Below, piece by piece: positions 51,598-61,247 of a stretch of 64,000 nucleotides of DNA. A program made the position numbers and the translations under genes. The stretch's first letter is position 1. Every line of letters begins with the position of its first letter. Under the pieces are notes generated by a model. The model had not been told where the DNA came from. It saw only the letters and a program-made list of their open reading frames with translations, and made no database searches. This DNA is from JAYZDK01 sp964604165 (GTDB taxonomy: Bacteria; Myxococcota_A; UBA796; CAJQPC01), in NCBI GenBank assembly GCA_964604165.1, contig CAZRYF010000002.1, forward strand, positions 1 through 64,000, read 5' to 3'.

Positions 51598-53358
51598 TCA
51601 GGTGTTCCGAACGTTAAGCTCCACCAGCTGGGCGACCTCCACAGTGGAGGGCGCACCTGACATCAGACACTGGGCGCTCGTCGTCTTGGGAAAGGCGATC
51701 ACGTCCCGGATGTTCTCAGTCTCGCAAAGGAGCATCACAATGCGGTCCAGGCCCAGGGCGATTCCCCCGTGGGGAGGGGCGCCATGTTTCAGGGCATCCA
51801 AAAGAAAGCCGAACTTGTCCCGAGCTTCCTCGAGAGAGAGCCCAAGGGCGGTGAAGACCCGGCTCTGGACCTCCGGATCGTGGATTCGAATGGAGCCGCC
51901 GCTTACCTCGCTGCCGTTGCACACAAAGTCATAGGCGTCCGAGAGGATCTCCCCTTCCCGGCCGGTTCCAAGCAGATCCACGTGTTCCTGTTTCGGAGAG
52001 GTGAACGGGTGGTGCATGGCCACCCAGCGCCCCGCCTCCTCGTCGTACTCAAAGGCCGGGAAGTCGGTCACCCAGCAAAAGGCGAAATCCTTGGCTTGGG
52101 TGAGTCCTCGCTCCTTGCCGATGTGTGCCCGCAAACGCCCGAGCCCCGCGTGAACCTTTGAGGCAGGCCCCACACCCAAAAGGAGCAGGTCACCTTCCTC
52201 AGCACCCAACGCAGCCCCGACGGTCTCCTTTTCGGCGGCGGAGAGCATCTTGCCCATGGGACCGCTCCACCCATCCGGGTTCACCTTGCCCCACAAGAGG
52301 CCGCCCATTCCATAGCGCCGGACAAACTCGGTCCAGGCATCGATGCCCTTGCGGGACACGTCGCCGGCAGCTCCCTTGACGTTCATCCCCTTGGCCAGGC
52401 CGCCATCGGCCAGCCCTCCCTGGATCACCGTGGACTCCGAGCCCGAGAGCATCCCGGTGAGGTCCTTGTGCTCCATGGCAAACCGAAGGTCCGGGGCATC
52501 CACCCCAAAGCGGTCCATGGCCTCCGCGTAGGTCAGGTGGGGCACCTCCCCGAGGCCGTGGCCCCGCACGGCCTGGAACATGGACTCAACCACCCCCTGG
52601 GTGGCCTCCATCACAAGATCCGCTGTGGCAAAGGAGATCTCGATGTCCACCTGGGTGAACTCCGGTTGGCGATCCGCCCGAAGGTCCTCGTCCCGGAAAC
52701 ACTTCACGATCTGGAAGTAGCGGTCCATGCCCGCCACCATGAGGATCTGCTTGAAGATCTGAGGACTCTGGGGCAGCGCGTACCAATGTCCAGGGTGCAC
52801 CCGACTGGGAACCAGGTAGTCCCGGGCGCCTTCTGGGGTGGCCCGGGTGAGAATCGGGGTCTCGATCTCCAGGAAGCCTTCAGCATCCAGGAAACGCCGC
52901 GCCGCCAGGGTGGCCCGGTGCCGAGCCACCAGCTTGTCCTGCAGCTCCTTCCGCCGAAGATCCAGGTACCGGTACTTCAGCCGCGTGTCCTCGTGGGCAT
53001 CCCCGCCCTCGATGGTGAAGGGCATCGGCGGGGTGGTGGACAAGGTGGTCAGGGTGGAGGGCACCACCTCAATGGTGCCGGTGGCCAGGCCGTTGTTGGG
53101 GTTCGGGCGCACATGGACCGTGCCCTCGATCTCCAGGACATACTCCTGGCGAGCCTTGGAGGCGTGCTGCCGGAGGTCCTCAGTGCAGCGCTCATCCACC
53201 GTGACCTGCACCTGGCCGTGGCGATCCCGCAAAATGAGAAAGGTCAGGCCGCCCAGGTCCCGGTAGCTGTGCACCCAGCCTTGCAGCAGCACCTGCTGTC
53301 CAGCGTGGGATTCCCGCAATTCTCCACAGGTGTGCGTTCGACGCGCCGACTCCAACAT
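51598..53358 (-). CDS. aspS: aspartyl-tRNA synthetase
   Basis: AspRS charges tRNA-Asp. I prefer ATG 53358 because GGAGG lies six bases before it; an ATG four codons earlier is possible. The 586-residue product follows bacterial AspRS: OB-fold anticodon domain (GWVHSYRDLGGLTFLILRDRHG), class II motif 1, motif 2 (FRDEDLRADRQPEFTQVD), the inserted GAD domain (about residues 285-420) and motif 3 (GLDRIVMLLCETENIRDVIAFPK). No gatCAB is in the window, so whether it is discriminating cannot be judged. The gene is surrounded by large surface-protein genes. Confidence 0.95.
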   Translation of the reverse strand: MLESARRTHTCGELRESHAGQQVLLQGWVHSYRDLGGLTFLILRDRHGQVQVTVDERCTEDLRQHASKARQEYVLEIEGTVHVRPNPNNGLATGTIEVVPSTLTTLSTTPPMPFTIEGGDAHEDTRLKYRYLDLRRKELQDKLVARHRATLAARRFLDAEGFLEIETPILTRATPEGARDYLVPSRVHPGHWYALPQSPQIFKQILMVAGMDRYFQIVKCFRDEDLRADRQPEFTQVDIEISFATADLVMEATQGVVESMFQAVRGHGLGEVPHLTYAEAMDRFGVDAPDLRFAMEHKDLTGMLSGSESTVIQGGLADGGLAKGMNVKGAAGDVSRKGIDAWTEFVRRYGMGGLLWGKVNPDGWSGPMGKMLSAAEKETVGAALGAEEGDLLLLGVGPASKVHAGLGRLRAHIGKERGLTQAKDFAFCWVTDFPAFEYDEEAGRWVAMHHPFTSPKQEHVDLLGTGREGEILSDAYDFVCNGSEVSGGSIRIHDPEVQSRVFTALGLSLEEARDKFGFLLDALKHGAPPHGGIALGLDRIVMLLCETENIRDVIAFPKTTSAQCLMSGAPSTVEVAQLVELNVRNT

Positions 53359-53412
53359 GGTGGCCTCCAAAGGGAGCCCTGCTATCCGGTTGCGTGCGCC
53401 GAATCGAGGCGG

Positions 53413-56400
53413 CTACTCGGAGTTGTCGTAGCCGTCGACGCAGTCAGAATCATTTGCGTCCTTCTGGCCGTCCAAGTCATCGTCCAGGTTGTTGTTGCAC
53501 TCCGTGCTGGAGAAACCTCCCTGCTCAAGGGAGGTGGAGGCGTTGGGACAGTCCGGATCCGAGAGGTCAATCCAGCCGTCGCCATCGTTGTCCGCCCCGT
53601 CATTGCACTCGGTGATCGGGTCCACCTCGTCCGTGTCGGTGCCGTCGTCACAGCCGATGTCGTCGGCATCCGCAAAGCCATCCAGGTCGTTGTCCAGGCC
53701 GTCGTTGCAGGCGTAGCCCGAATCGAACCCGTCCTGCTCGGTGTTGTTGGCAATGCAGTCCGGGTCCAGCGCGTCCACCCAACCGTCCCCGTCATTGTCC
53801 AGGCCGTCCCCGCAGTCCGGCACGTGGGTCTCGTCCGAATCAAAAGCCGTGTCGCACCCCGGGTCCAGGCTGTCCACCAGGCCGTCCACGTCGTCATCGA
53901 TCCCGTTGTTGCAGGAGAACGACGACTCGAACCCCTGCTCTCGCCCTCCCCACGCACAGTCCGGATCCTCGCTGTCCACCCAGCCATCTCCGTCCGAGTC
54001 CCCCCCATCCACACAGTTCGGGTTCGACACGCTGCCCTCGGCGTTGTCCAGAGCATCGAGGCACTCGCCATCGTCCGCGTCGGTCAAGCCGTCCGCATCG
54101 TTGTCGAGTCCGTCGTTGCATTCGGCCACCCCCAGACCCCCTTCCCCTCCGCCGTTCACGCAGTCCAAATCGTCCAGGTCGAACCAGCCGTCGTTGTCGT
54201 TGTCCAGGCCGTCCGAGCACACGCCGACCGGATCGTTCTCCAGGTCATCTTCTGCGGAGGCGCAGCCCGGGTCATCGCTGTCCGTATACCCGTCCGCGTC
54301 GTCGTCTACGCCGTTGTTGCAGGCGAAGACGGCGAAGCCGGTCTCGGCCGATCCGTAGAGACACTCGGGATCGTCCGCATCGGACCAACCGTCTCCGTCG
54401 GAGTCCAGGCCATCCGCGCAGCTTCCGGAGGCAGCCCCATCTTCGGCGTTGTCCCAAGCGGACTGGCAGTCCAAATCAAGCGCGTCCGTGGTGCCATCCG
54501 CATCGTCATCCGTGCCATTGGTGCACTCTGAATCGACGTAGGAGTGGGTGGTCTCCACGCTCCCGTTCAAACAGTCCGCATCGAGGGCATCGGTCCACCC
54601 ATCGCCGTCGTCGTCCAGTCCGTTGGTGCAGGTGGCGTGCAGGCCTCCCTCAGTGAAGAACATCGCCTGGGTGCAGGTGGCGTCCTGGCGGTCCGACAGG
54701 CCGTCGCTGTCGTTGTCCGCTCCATCGTTGCAGGCAAAGGCCGTGAACCCAATCTCCTCGCCATAGGCTGCGCAGTCCGGGTCCTCGGCGTCAATCCAGG
54801 CGTCTCCATCGTTGTCCGTGAGGTCCGAACAGGAGGAGCCTGGATCCTCAAAGTCCTGCCAGGCCACAAGACAGTCCGAGTCGGAGGCGTCTGCCTGGCC
54901 GTCGGCGTCGTTGTCGAGCCCATCGTTGCAGGCAAAGGTACCCAGGCCTTGTTCCGTGCTGTCGGTCAAACAGTCAAGATCATCGCTGTCGACCCAACCA
55001 TCGCTGTCGTCATCCGATCCATTGGCACAGTCCGCTGCTGCATCATCCTCCACCACATCGGTGGCCGTGGCACAACCGGGATCCCCGGCATCGATGAGAA
55101 AGTCTCCATCATTGTCCAGGCCATCGTTACAGGAGGTCGCGCCAAACCCGGCCTCATCAATGCCAGAGGCACAGTCAGGGTCCGCCGCGTCCGTCCAGCC
55201 ATCGCCGTCATCGTCCAGGCCGTTGCCGTGACAGTCCCCGTCCAGCTCGCTGTCGCCATCGGCCGCGCTGCACCCGGGATCCGCAGCGTCCACAGATCCG
55301 TCGCTGTCGTTGTCCAGGCCGTCGTTGCACTCCGTGCTGCCGGTGCCCGTCTCTGCGGTGCCTGACCAGCAGTCGGGGTCCGCCGCATCCGTCCAGCCAT
55401 CGCCGTCATTGTCCCCGGAGTCCGCACACTCGGCCGCCGTGGACTCCAGGTTGTCCAGACCGCTCACGCAGTCGGAGTCCATGAAGTCAATGGTGAGATC
55501 CCCATCATTGTCGGAAGCGTCGTTGCAAGCGGTGACGCCGAAGCCCAGCTCCTCCTGGCCCGTGGCGCAGTCCGGATCCGCGTCATCGATCCAGCCGTCC
55601 GTGTCGTTGTCCGCGCCGTCTGTGCAGGTCTCGGACTCGTCCGTGTCGCTGCCGTTGTCACAGCCCGGATCCGCCGAGTCGATGCGTCCATCGGCGTCGT
55701 TGTCCACCCCGTCATTGCAGGCCAGGTTGGTGACGATGGCCGGGACCTCCGAGTCATGGGTCTCGGATTGGGCATCGCAGATGGGGTCATCCATGTCGAC
55801 CCAGCCGTCCCCGTCGTTGTCCAGGCCGTCCTGGCACTGGTAGTCCTGTTCGTAGAGATCGTTGGCGTCCAGACAGCCATCGTCCAGGGCGTCGATCAAG
55901 CCATCGCTGTCGTCATCGGTGCCGTTGTTGCAGGTGGTAATCCCAAGGCCCGACTCCAACCCGGTGGAGACACAGTCCGGGTCTGCGTCGTCGATCCAGC
56001 CGTCCCCATCGTTGTCGGTACCATCCTCACAGGGGCCGGACTCCGTGTCGGTTGCCAGGGCGCAGTCCGTGTCCGCGGAGTCCAGGGCAAGATCCCCGTC
56101 GTTGTCCACACCATCGTTGCAGGCGTCGGTACCCCAACCATTCTCAGTCGCACCGGACGCACAGTCTGGGTCATCCGCGTCCGTCCACCCATCGACATCG
56201 TCGTCCAGACCATTGGAGCAGTACTCCATTTCATCGTCATCCGCGGCGCTGTTGCAGCCACCATCCGCGGAGTCGATGTCTCCGTCGCTGTCGTTGTCCA
56301 GGCCATCATTGCAGGCCACAGCGCTGAAACCGGTCTCCGAGTCGGTGGCGTCGCAGTCCGGGTCGGCCGAGTCGGTCCACCCATCGGCATCGTTGTCCGT

Positions 56401-57663
56401 CCCGTCAGCACAGTCAATGGCCTCAGAGACATCGGAAGGGGACGCACACCATGCATCGAAGCCATCGATGTCGCCGTCTGCATCGTTGTCGATACCGTCC
56501 GAGCATGCCGCAAGCCCTTCAAACCCGGTGCCTTCCGAGTCCCCCAGGGGATCCCCACCGCAGGAGGGGTCATCCGTGTCCACCCAGGAGTCGCCATCGT
56601 TGTCGAGGCCATCCTCGCAGAGGTTGGTCTCCGAGTCATCGGCGGCTTCTGCACAGCCGGGGTCCTCGGCATCCGTCCAGCCATCTCCGTCGTTGTCATC
56701 CCCGTCATTGCAACCGGAGGTCCCGACCCCCACCTCACTTCCAGCGCTGGCACAGTCCGGGTCCGCATCGTCGATCCAGGTGTCCGAGTCGTTGTCCAGG
56801 CCGTCTTCACAGGGAGGGCCCGTCTCTACCTCAAAGGCGGTCGAGCACTCCGGGTCATCCGAGTCCGTGAACCCGTCCTGGTCGTTGTCGGACCCGTCCG
56901 AGCACTCGTAGGTAGTGTACTCGTTGACGGCGTCTTCTTCGCCGGACTCCACGCACTCCGGGTCGGCCGCATCGACCCAGCCGTCAAAGTCGTTGTCCGC
57001 TCCATCCGAGCAGCTGTCGGCTTCCTGGTTGGCGGTGGCGTCCTCGCACTGCACGTCCTCCCCGTCCACGTCGCCATCGCCGTCGTTGTCCAGGCCGTCG
57101 TTGCACTCGGTCTCGCCAAACCCGGTCTCCTCGTTGCCCTCCACGCAGTCCGGATCCGCGTCATCTACCCAACCGTCCTCGTCGTTGTCCTCCCCATCTA
57201 CGCACGGGTACAACGGATCCTCCACGAGAGACAGGCCATCCAAGGTGACCTCCACCACCTTGTCCTCCACAAAGGAGACCGGCCCAAGGGCCGGGGCCTG
57301 GCCCACCAGGACCTCGCCATCCCAAGCCTGCAACGACAAGGTCAGCGCCGGCGAGGTGGCCCCAGGGTGAAGCTCGATGAGAGGCAGACCTTCGGAGGCT
57401 GGCCAGGTCAGCAAAACCTCCAGATCGTCATCGTCTGGGACGTGGTTGTCGAGAATCCAGGAGCTGGAACTACCCGCCGCAAGTGGCATTCCGTCCTCTG
57501 AGGTGAACGGAATATCGGGATCCACAAGAAGCCCCACCGTATCCGCCACTTCCAAGACGGTGGCGTCCCCGGCCAGGGTGACCAGAATGGAGGTCCGACG
57601 ATCGTCCTCCACGGAGCCATTGCAGCCAAGGAACAACCACGAGAAGAGCCCCAGGATCCTCAT
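53413..57663 (-). CDS. giant lipoprotein with 38 Asp-rich repeats (1416 aa)
   Basis: The protein starts with a lipoprotein signal (lipobox LFLGC) and a unique N-terminal domain to about residue 150 (strands like SILVTLAGDATVLEV). The rest, to the last residue, is 38 repeats of about 33 residues based on CxDGxDNDGDGWxDxxDPDC. They alternate: odd units keep PDC followed by a GxxExG turn and lead to CND/CNN, while even units end in a different spacer before the next CxDG, so the true period is about 66 residues. Asp spacing suggests calcium loops, and two Cys per unit suggest disulfides. No cell-wall or membrane domain follows. Its start overlaps the PEGA gene's stop by four bases (ATGA). Confidence 0.85.
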   Translation of the reverse strand: MRILGLFSWLFLGCNGSVEDDRRTSILVTLAGDATVLEVADTVGLLVDPDIPFTSEDGMPLAAGSSSSWILDNHVPDDDDLEVLLTWPASEGLPLIELHPGATSPALTLSLQAWDGEVLVGQAPALGPVSFVEDKVVEVTLDGLSLVEDPLYPCVDGEDNDEDGWVDDADPDCVEGNEETGFGETECNDGLDNDGDGDVDGEDVQCEDATANQEADSCSDGADNDFDGWVDAADPECVESGEEDAVNEYTTYECSDGSDNDQDGFTDSDDPECSTAFEVETGPPCEDGLDNDSDTWIDDADPDCASAGSEVGVGTSGCNDGDDNDGDGWTDAEDPGCAEAADDSETNLCEDGLDNDGDSWVDTDDPSCGGDPLGDSEGTGFEGLAACSDGIDNDADGDIDGFDAWCASPSDVSEAIDCADGTDNDADGWTDSADPDCDATDSETGFSAVACNDGLDNDSDGDIDSADGGCNSAADDDEMEYCSNGLDDDVDGWTDADDPDCASGATENGWGTDACNDGVDNDGDLALDSADTDCALATDTESGPCEDGTDNDGDGWIDDADPDCVSTGLESGLGITTCNNGTDDDSDGLIDALDDGCLDANDLYEQDYQCQDGLDNDGDGWVDMDDPICDAQSETHDSEVPAIVTNLACNDGVDNDADGRIDSADPGCDNGSDTDESETCTDGADNDTDGWIDDADPDCATGQEELGFGVTACNDASDNDGDLTIDFMDSDCVSGLDNLESTAAECADSGDNDGDGWTDAADPDCWSGTAETGTGSTECNDGLDNDSDGSVDAADPGCSAADGDSELDGDCHGNGLDDDGDGWTDAADPDCASGIDEAGFGATSCNDGLDNDGDFLIDAGDPGCATATDVVEDDAAADCANGSDDDSDGWVDSDDLDCLTDSTEQGLGTFACNDGLDNDADGQADASDSDCLVAWQDFEDPGSSCSDLTDNDGDAWIDAEDPDCAAYGEEIGFTAFACNDGADNDSDGLSDRQDATCTQAMFFTEGGLHATCTNGLDDDGDGWTDALDADCLNGSVETTHSYVDSECTNGTDDDADGTTDALDLDCQSAWDNAEDGAASGSCADGLDSDGDGWSDADDPECLYGSAETGFAVFACNNGVDDDADGYTDSDDPGCASAEDDLENDPVGVCSDGLDNDNDGWFDLDDLDCVNGGGEGGLGVAECNDGLDNDADGLTDADDGECLDALDNAEGSVSNPNCVDGGDSDGDGWVDSEDPDCAWGGREQGFESSFSCNNGIDDDVDGLVDSLDPGCDTAFDSDETHVPDCGDGLDNDGDGWVDALDPDCIANNTEQDGFDSGYACNDGLDNDLDGFADADDIGCDDGTDTDEVDPITECNDGADNDGDGWIDLSDPDCPNASTSLEQGGFSSTECNNNLDDDLDGQKDANDSDCVDGYDNSE

Positions 57664-58757
57664 GGCAGGTACACCACAACATCACCGGGATCCGGCTGGG
57701 GGGTGGGCTCCGGCTCCTCCCCTCCTCCTGCCTTGACCACCAGAACGGTGGTTCCGGTCAACACTCCGGCACCCCCGATTCCTGCGGCGGTGTAGAGAAG
57801 CCAGGGGGAGTTCCAGGCACGGGCGTCCACCACCCGGGACTTGCCCGACGCCTCCAGGGAGACTCCCTCCATTCGAAGGGACAGGCCGCCCTCGGCGGGC
57901 ATGCGGAGCTTCCGGCTGGCGTCCTTCAGATCCGGCACCTCCACCCGAAGGTTGTACTGGCCCCGGGCCACTCTGAGAAAGACAAAGCGTCCCTGGCCCA
58001 GCTCCTGCTCGTTCAGAATTACCCGGCCCTCTTCGTGGCCCGTGTTGACCAGGAGCCGGCCGCTGCGCTTGGGCAGGTTTGCGCTGACGACTCCCTTGGT
58101 GCCATCAGAGGTGTCCACCTCTCTCAAGACAATGGGCCGGCCCTTCATCTCGAACCGCAAGCGGTGCACCCCGGGGGACACACCCTCCAGGGAGAGAGGG
58201 GTCACGCCGACGGGCTCTCCATTCATCACCACGCTGGCCCCGAGAGGCGCTGATTGAATGTCAAACAAGCCTCGCGAGGAGACCAATGTGCCGTGCACCA
58301 GGTGGTTCTGCCCCGTACGAAAATAAAACCTCCCCTCCAAGGTTTCGTAGAGAGGACTCTGAATGCTCCACTTATGTTCTCCGGGGGACACCCCGGTCAG
58401 CCGGATCGGGGTCTTTCCCACCGGCTTGCCGCCCATCAGCACAACCGACCCCACCGGCTCCACCAGAAACTCGACCGTGTTGCCCCCTTTGAGCAGCTTG
58501 GCATGGACGTTGGCCTTGGAATCCGCTGCCACATCGACCCGCATGACCCACGGATCGTGCCCGTCCACGGTCACCCGGACGTTGTGAGGTCCGGCGGGGA
58601 CCTCCTGGGCCAGGGGGGTGGTGCCGATCTCCTCCATGTCCACAAGCACCTTGGCGCCTGGAACGGTGGAGGACACCTGGAGTGTACCCGTCTCACCCGC
58701 CCACGCATGGACGGGGATCCACCAACAGACAGCAAGCAAGGTCCAGAAACGCGTCAC
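57660..58757 (-). CDS. PEGA-domain protein with C-terminal membrane helix
   Basis: A 365-residue protein with a signal peptide (MTRFWTLLAVCWWIPVHAWA). The mature part carries three PEGA-type repeats: VPGAKVLVDMEEIGTTPL, PVGSVVLMGGKPVGKTPIRLTG and PLGASVVMNGEPVGVTPLSLEG, each followed by a GPH/GEHK/GVHR turn. A transmembrane helix near residue 325 and a Pro/Glu-rich tail (PEPTPQPDPGD) end it. PEGA domains occur in surface or periplasmic proteins and may bind polysaccharide; function is not known. It is translationally coupled to the 38-repeat lipoprotein, so the two may work together at the cell surface. Confidence 0.8.
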   Translation of the reverse strand: MTRFWTLLAVCWWIPVHAWAGETGTLQVSSTVPGAKVLVDMEEIGTTPLAQEVPAGPHNVRVTVDGHDPWVMRVDVAADSKANVHAKLLKGGNTVEFLVEPVGSVVLMGGKPVGKTPIRLTGVSPGEHKWSIQSPLYETLEGRFYFRTGQNHLVHGTLVSSRGLFDIQSAPLGASVVMNGEPVGVTPLSLEGVSPGVHRLRFEMKGRPIVLREVDTSDGTKGVVSANLPKRSGRLLVNTGHEEGRVILNEQELGQGRFVFLRVARGQYNLRVEVPDLKDASRKLRMPAEGGLSLRMEGVSLEASGKSRVVDARAWNSPWLLYTAAGIGGAGVLTGTTVLVVKAGGGEEPEPTPQPDPGDVVVYLP

Positions 58758-58827
58758 GAAACTCCAGGTTCCTTCTCAGGGGCCCTTGGCGGGTGCAGCA
58801 AGATACCACGCTGGGTTCCCGGGCGCG

Positions 58828-60672
58828 TCAACCAGATCCAGACACCCGCACGTCCCCCTTTCGACAGGTGATTCCCCGGGCATCCAACCACTCGAGCAGT
58901 GGAATCGCATGGCGCCTCGTCAGGCCTGTAAGGGCCTTGAAGTCACCGGTGCTTAAGGTGCCTTTCTCCGCGAGAAAGGCGCGCACAGAAGCCGCCAGGC
59001 CGTCCAGGTGATCCCCCCGGACCAGCCGGCCCTCGATTCGCTCCAGGGTGCCGCGGCCCAAAAGGAGGGCAAGATGTTCCTCGGTGATGCCGCTTCCCTC
59101 CAGGATCTCCTGGGTGGCCGGGGGGGCCAGACCCGCCTCCCCCAGCCGCTTCATCAAGGCATCAATTGCCGCCTGGTCCGCCTCCGAAAGCTCCACCTTG
59201 TGGCCGGCCAGGGCCACCCTGGGGCCATCAAGCACCACCCGACCCTCTTGGGAAACCCTCTCCACCAGGGCCTCAAAAGCCCTGGCCTCCAATCCCGCCA
59301 CAAGGCCCCGGTGCAGGGTTCGACGGGGGGCGCCTGTGCCCAGAGGGTGGGCTTTGTGCCAGCGGGACAGCTCCTGCTCCAGGTGCGCCGCCATCTGCTC
59401 GACACGGGGCTCCAGGAAGAGGGTGTCTCCCAAGCAGGCCGCCCCGTCGGGCACACAACCGAACCTCTCCTTTGCCTCGGTCAGGGGCATTCCAGCCGGT
59501 CCTTGGCGCTCGATTCGCGCCAGGTTGTCCCCGGCTGCCATCTGCTCGAGCAAGTCCACCGCCCGGTGCGCGTCCTTTCTGCGAATCCGGGGGGCCCAGG
59601 GGTCCACCACCTCCCCTCCCCCCAAGGTGGTGATCGGGGACTCGCGCCGCAGCACAAACCGATCCCCCGGCAGCATGGCGACCGGCTGGGACAGGCGCAA
59701 CTGCAGCCAGCGGGTGGTTCCCGGAGAGACCGGTTGCCCAGGCGGATCAAGGGGGTCCGCCACCGCCAGGGTCTCTGCCGTGTGCAACAGCAGCCGCACC
59801 CGGGTGCCGGCTTCCAGGAGGGGCGCCGAGGCAAGGTGCCGGTAGCGCACATCCAGAATCGACGTGCAGGCAACCCCGGTCGAGGACCCCACAACGCATC
59901 CCCTTGGGAGCTGGTCCTTGTCCACCCCGGCCAGGTTGAGCGCACAGCGCATTCCGGCCTGGGCCACGTCCGCGGGCTGGCCGTGAACTTGCAGCCCACG
60001 GACCCGGGCAGGGGTGCCAGAAGGAAGCAAGGCCACCGCATCCCCCTCACGGACACACCCGCTCTGAATCGTGCCGGTGATGACAGACCCAAATCCCTTG
60101 CGGACAAAGCACCGATCCACGGGGAGCCGAAAGGGGCCCTGGTGGGACCGCTGGGTTCCCCGTAGGCCCGCGAGCGCAGCACGAAGCGCTTCGATGCCAA
60201 CTCCATTCACCGCCGAGGTGTGCAGAATGGGGGCGTCCTGCAGGAAAGTGCCCTGCACCACCTCCCGCACATCCTCCTCGGCCATTTCCGCCAGCTCCGG
60301 CTCCACGAGATCCGCGCGGGTCAGGGCGACAATTCCCTGCTCCACGCCCAAGAGGCCCAAGATGTCCAGGTGCTCCCGGGTCTGGGGCATGACCCCTTCC
60401 TGGGCGGACACGCACAACAGCACCGCGTCCACCCCGCTGGCCCCCGCCACCATGGTGCGCACCAGACGCTCATGCCCAGGCACGTCCACGAACGCCAGAG
60501 CACCGCCTGGCAGATCCAGGGAGGTGAACCCCAGGGCGATCGTGATCCCCCGCTCTTTCTCCTCCGGAAGCGCATCCAGGTCAACCCCGGTAAGGGCCTT
60601 TACCAGGGAGGTCTTGCCATGGTCGATGTGACCGGCAGTTCCCACAATGAGGGGATGGTCATGTGGTGCCAT
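58828..60672 (-). CDS. selB: selenocysteine-specific elongation factor SelB
   Basis: SelB delivers Sec-tRNA to UGA codons next to a SECIS element. The 614-residue product has the GTPase motifs GTAGHIDHGKTSL (G1), an ERGITIALGF G2 region, DVPGHERLV (G3) and TRADLVE (G4), then beta-barrel domains with RGLQVHGQPADVA, and C-terminal winged-helix repeats for SECIS binding (for example PATQEILEGSGITEEHL and LTRRHAIPLLEWLDARGIT). The SelB rather than EF-Tu assignment rests on length and winged helices. No selA, selD or tRNA-Sec is in the window; the nearby tRNAs are ordinary serine tRNAs. Divergent from the zinc-ribbon gene. Confidence 0.92.
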   Translation of the reverse strand: MAPHDHPLIVGTAGHIDHGKTSLVKALTGVDLDALPEEKERGITIALGFTSLDLPGGALAFVDVPGHERLVRTMVAGASGVDAVLLCVSAQEGVMPQTREHLDILGLLGVEQGIVALTRADLVEPELAEMAEEDVREVVQGTFLQDAPILHTSAVNGVGIEALRAALAGLRGTQRSHQGPFRLPVDRCFVRKGFGSVITGTIQSGCVREGDAVALLPSGTPARVRGLQVHGQPADVAQAGMRCALNLAGVDKDQLPRGCVVGSSTGVACTSILDVRYRHLASAPLLEAGTRVRLLLHTAETLAVADPLDPPGQPVSPGTTRWLQLRLSQPVAMLPGDRFVLRRESPITTLGGGEVVDPWAPRIRRKDAHRAVDLLEQMAAGDNLARIERQGPAGMPLTEAKERFGCVPDGAACLGDTLFLEPRVEQMAAHLEQELSRWHKAHPLGTGAPRRTLHRGLVAGLEARAFEALVERVSQEGRVVLDGPRVALAGHKVELSEADQAAIDALMKRLGEAGLAPPATQEILEGSGITEEHLALLLGRGTLERIEGRLVRGDHLDGLAASVRAFLAEKGTLSTGDFKALTGLTRRHAIPLLEWLDARGITCRKGDVRVSGSG

Positions 60673-60707
60673 GGAAAGGAGGTATCCATACGCGGTAGGG
60701 TGTGCCC

Positions 60708-61247
60708 ATGAAGGTCCCCTGCCCGTCTTGCGGCGCTCGCATCACGGTCAAGGAAGATGCGCCGGGCGGACAGCAGACCTGCCCCGCCTGCATGACCGGC
60801 TTCACCGTAGCGACCGGAGAGGAGGACTTGCCCCCCATGGAGTGGGAGGTCCAAGGCCCGCGAGGGGAGATGTTGGGCCACCACGACCCCTGGTCCATTC
60901 GCCAGTCGCTCTACGCCGGCACCTTCTCCGGCATGGAGAAAGTGCGCCAGGCCCACGGAGACTGGGAGCCCCTGCTGGACCAGCCCGAGTATGAAGAGAT
61001 CCTGCGAGTGGTTGGAAACGACGTGGACGCCATGCGCCTCGCCTCCCAGAACATCAAGGGGTGGCGCAGAGATGCGTCAGCCAGCCGAAAGCGCATGATC
61101 ACCCCCGGACCGGATGCCCTCCCCGCTGCGCCGGAGACCATAAAAGCCAGCGAAGCGATCTGGGAGGAAATCCCCCCTGGCCTCGCGATGGGAGTGGTGG
61201 CCGGTGTGTTGCTGTTGGTTGGGGTGTTCTACGCTTGTGCGGGCTGA
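60708..61247 (+). CDS. zinc-ribbon protein with GYF-like segment and C-terminal TM helix
   Basis: ATG 60708 gives MKVPCPSCG, a start used by zinc-ribbon proteins. The 179-residue product has a zinc ribbon (CPSCG, then CPACM), a W-containing middle region (MEWEVQGPRGEMLGHHDPWSIRQSLYAGTFSG, which resembles a GYF-like module), and one C-terminal helix (LAMGVVAGVLLLVGVFYAC). Small membrane-attached regulators of this design are common, but I do not recognise this one. It is divergent from selB with a 35-base gap, and its end overlaps the convergent ABC ATPase gene by 19 bases. Confidence 0.65.
   Translation: MKVPCPSCGARITVKEDAPGGQQTCPACMTGFTVATGEEDLPPMEWEVQGPRGEMLGHHDPWSIRQSLYAGTFSGMEKVRQAHGDWEPLLDQPEYEEILRVVGNDVDAMRLASQNIKGWRRDASASRKRMITPGPDALPAAPETIKASEAIWEEIPPGLAMGVVAGVLLLVGVFYACAG

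Noticed and set aside
53489..57501. Long plus-strand open frames opposite the 38-repeat protein, up to 581 residues
   Set aside because: They are by-products of the repeat on the minus strand and repeat with the same period.
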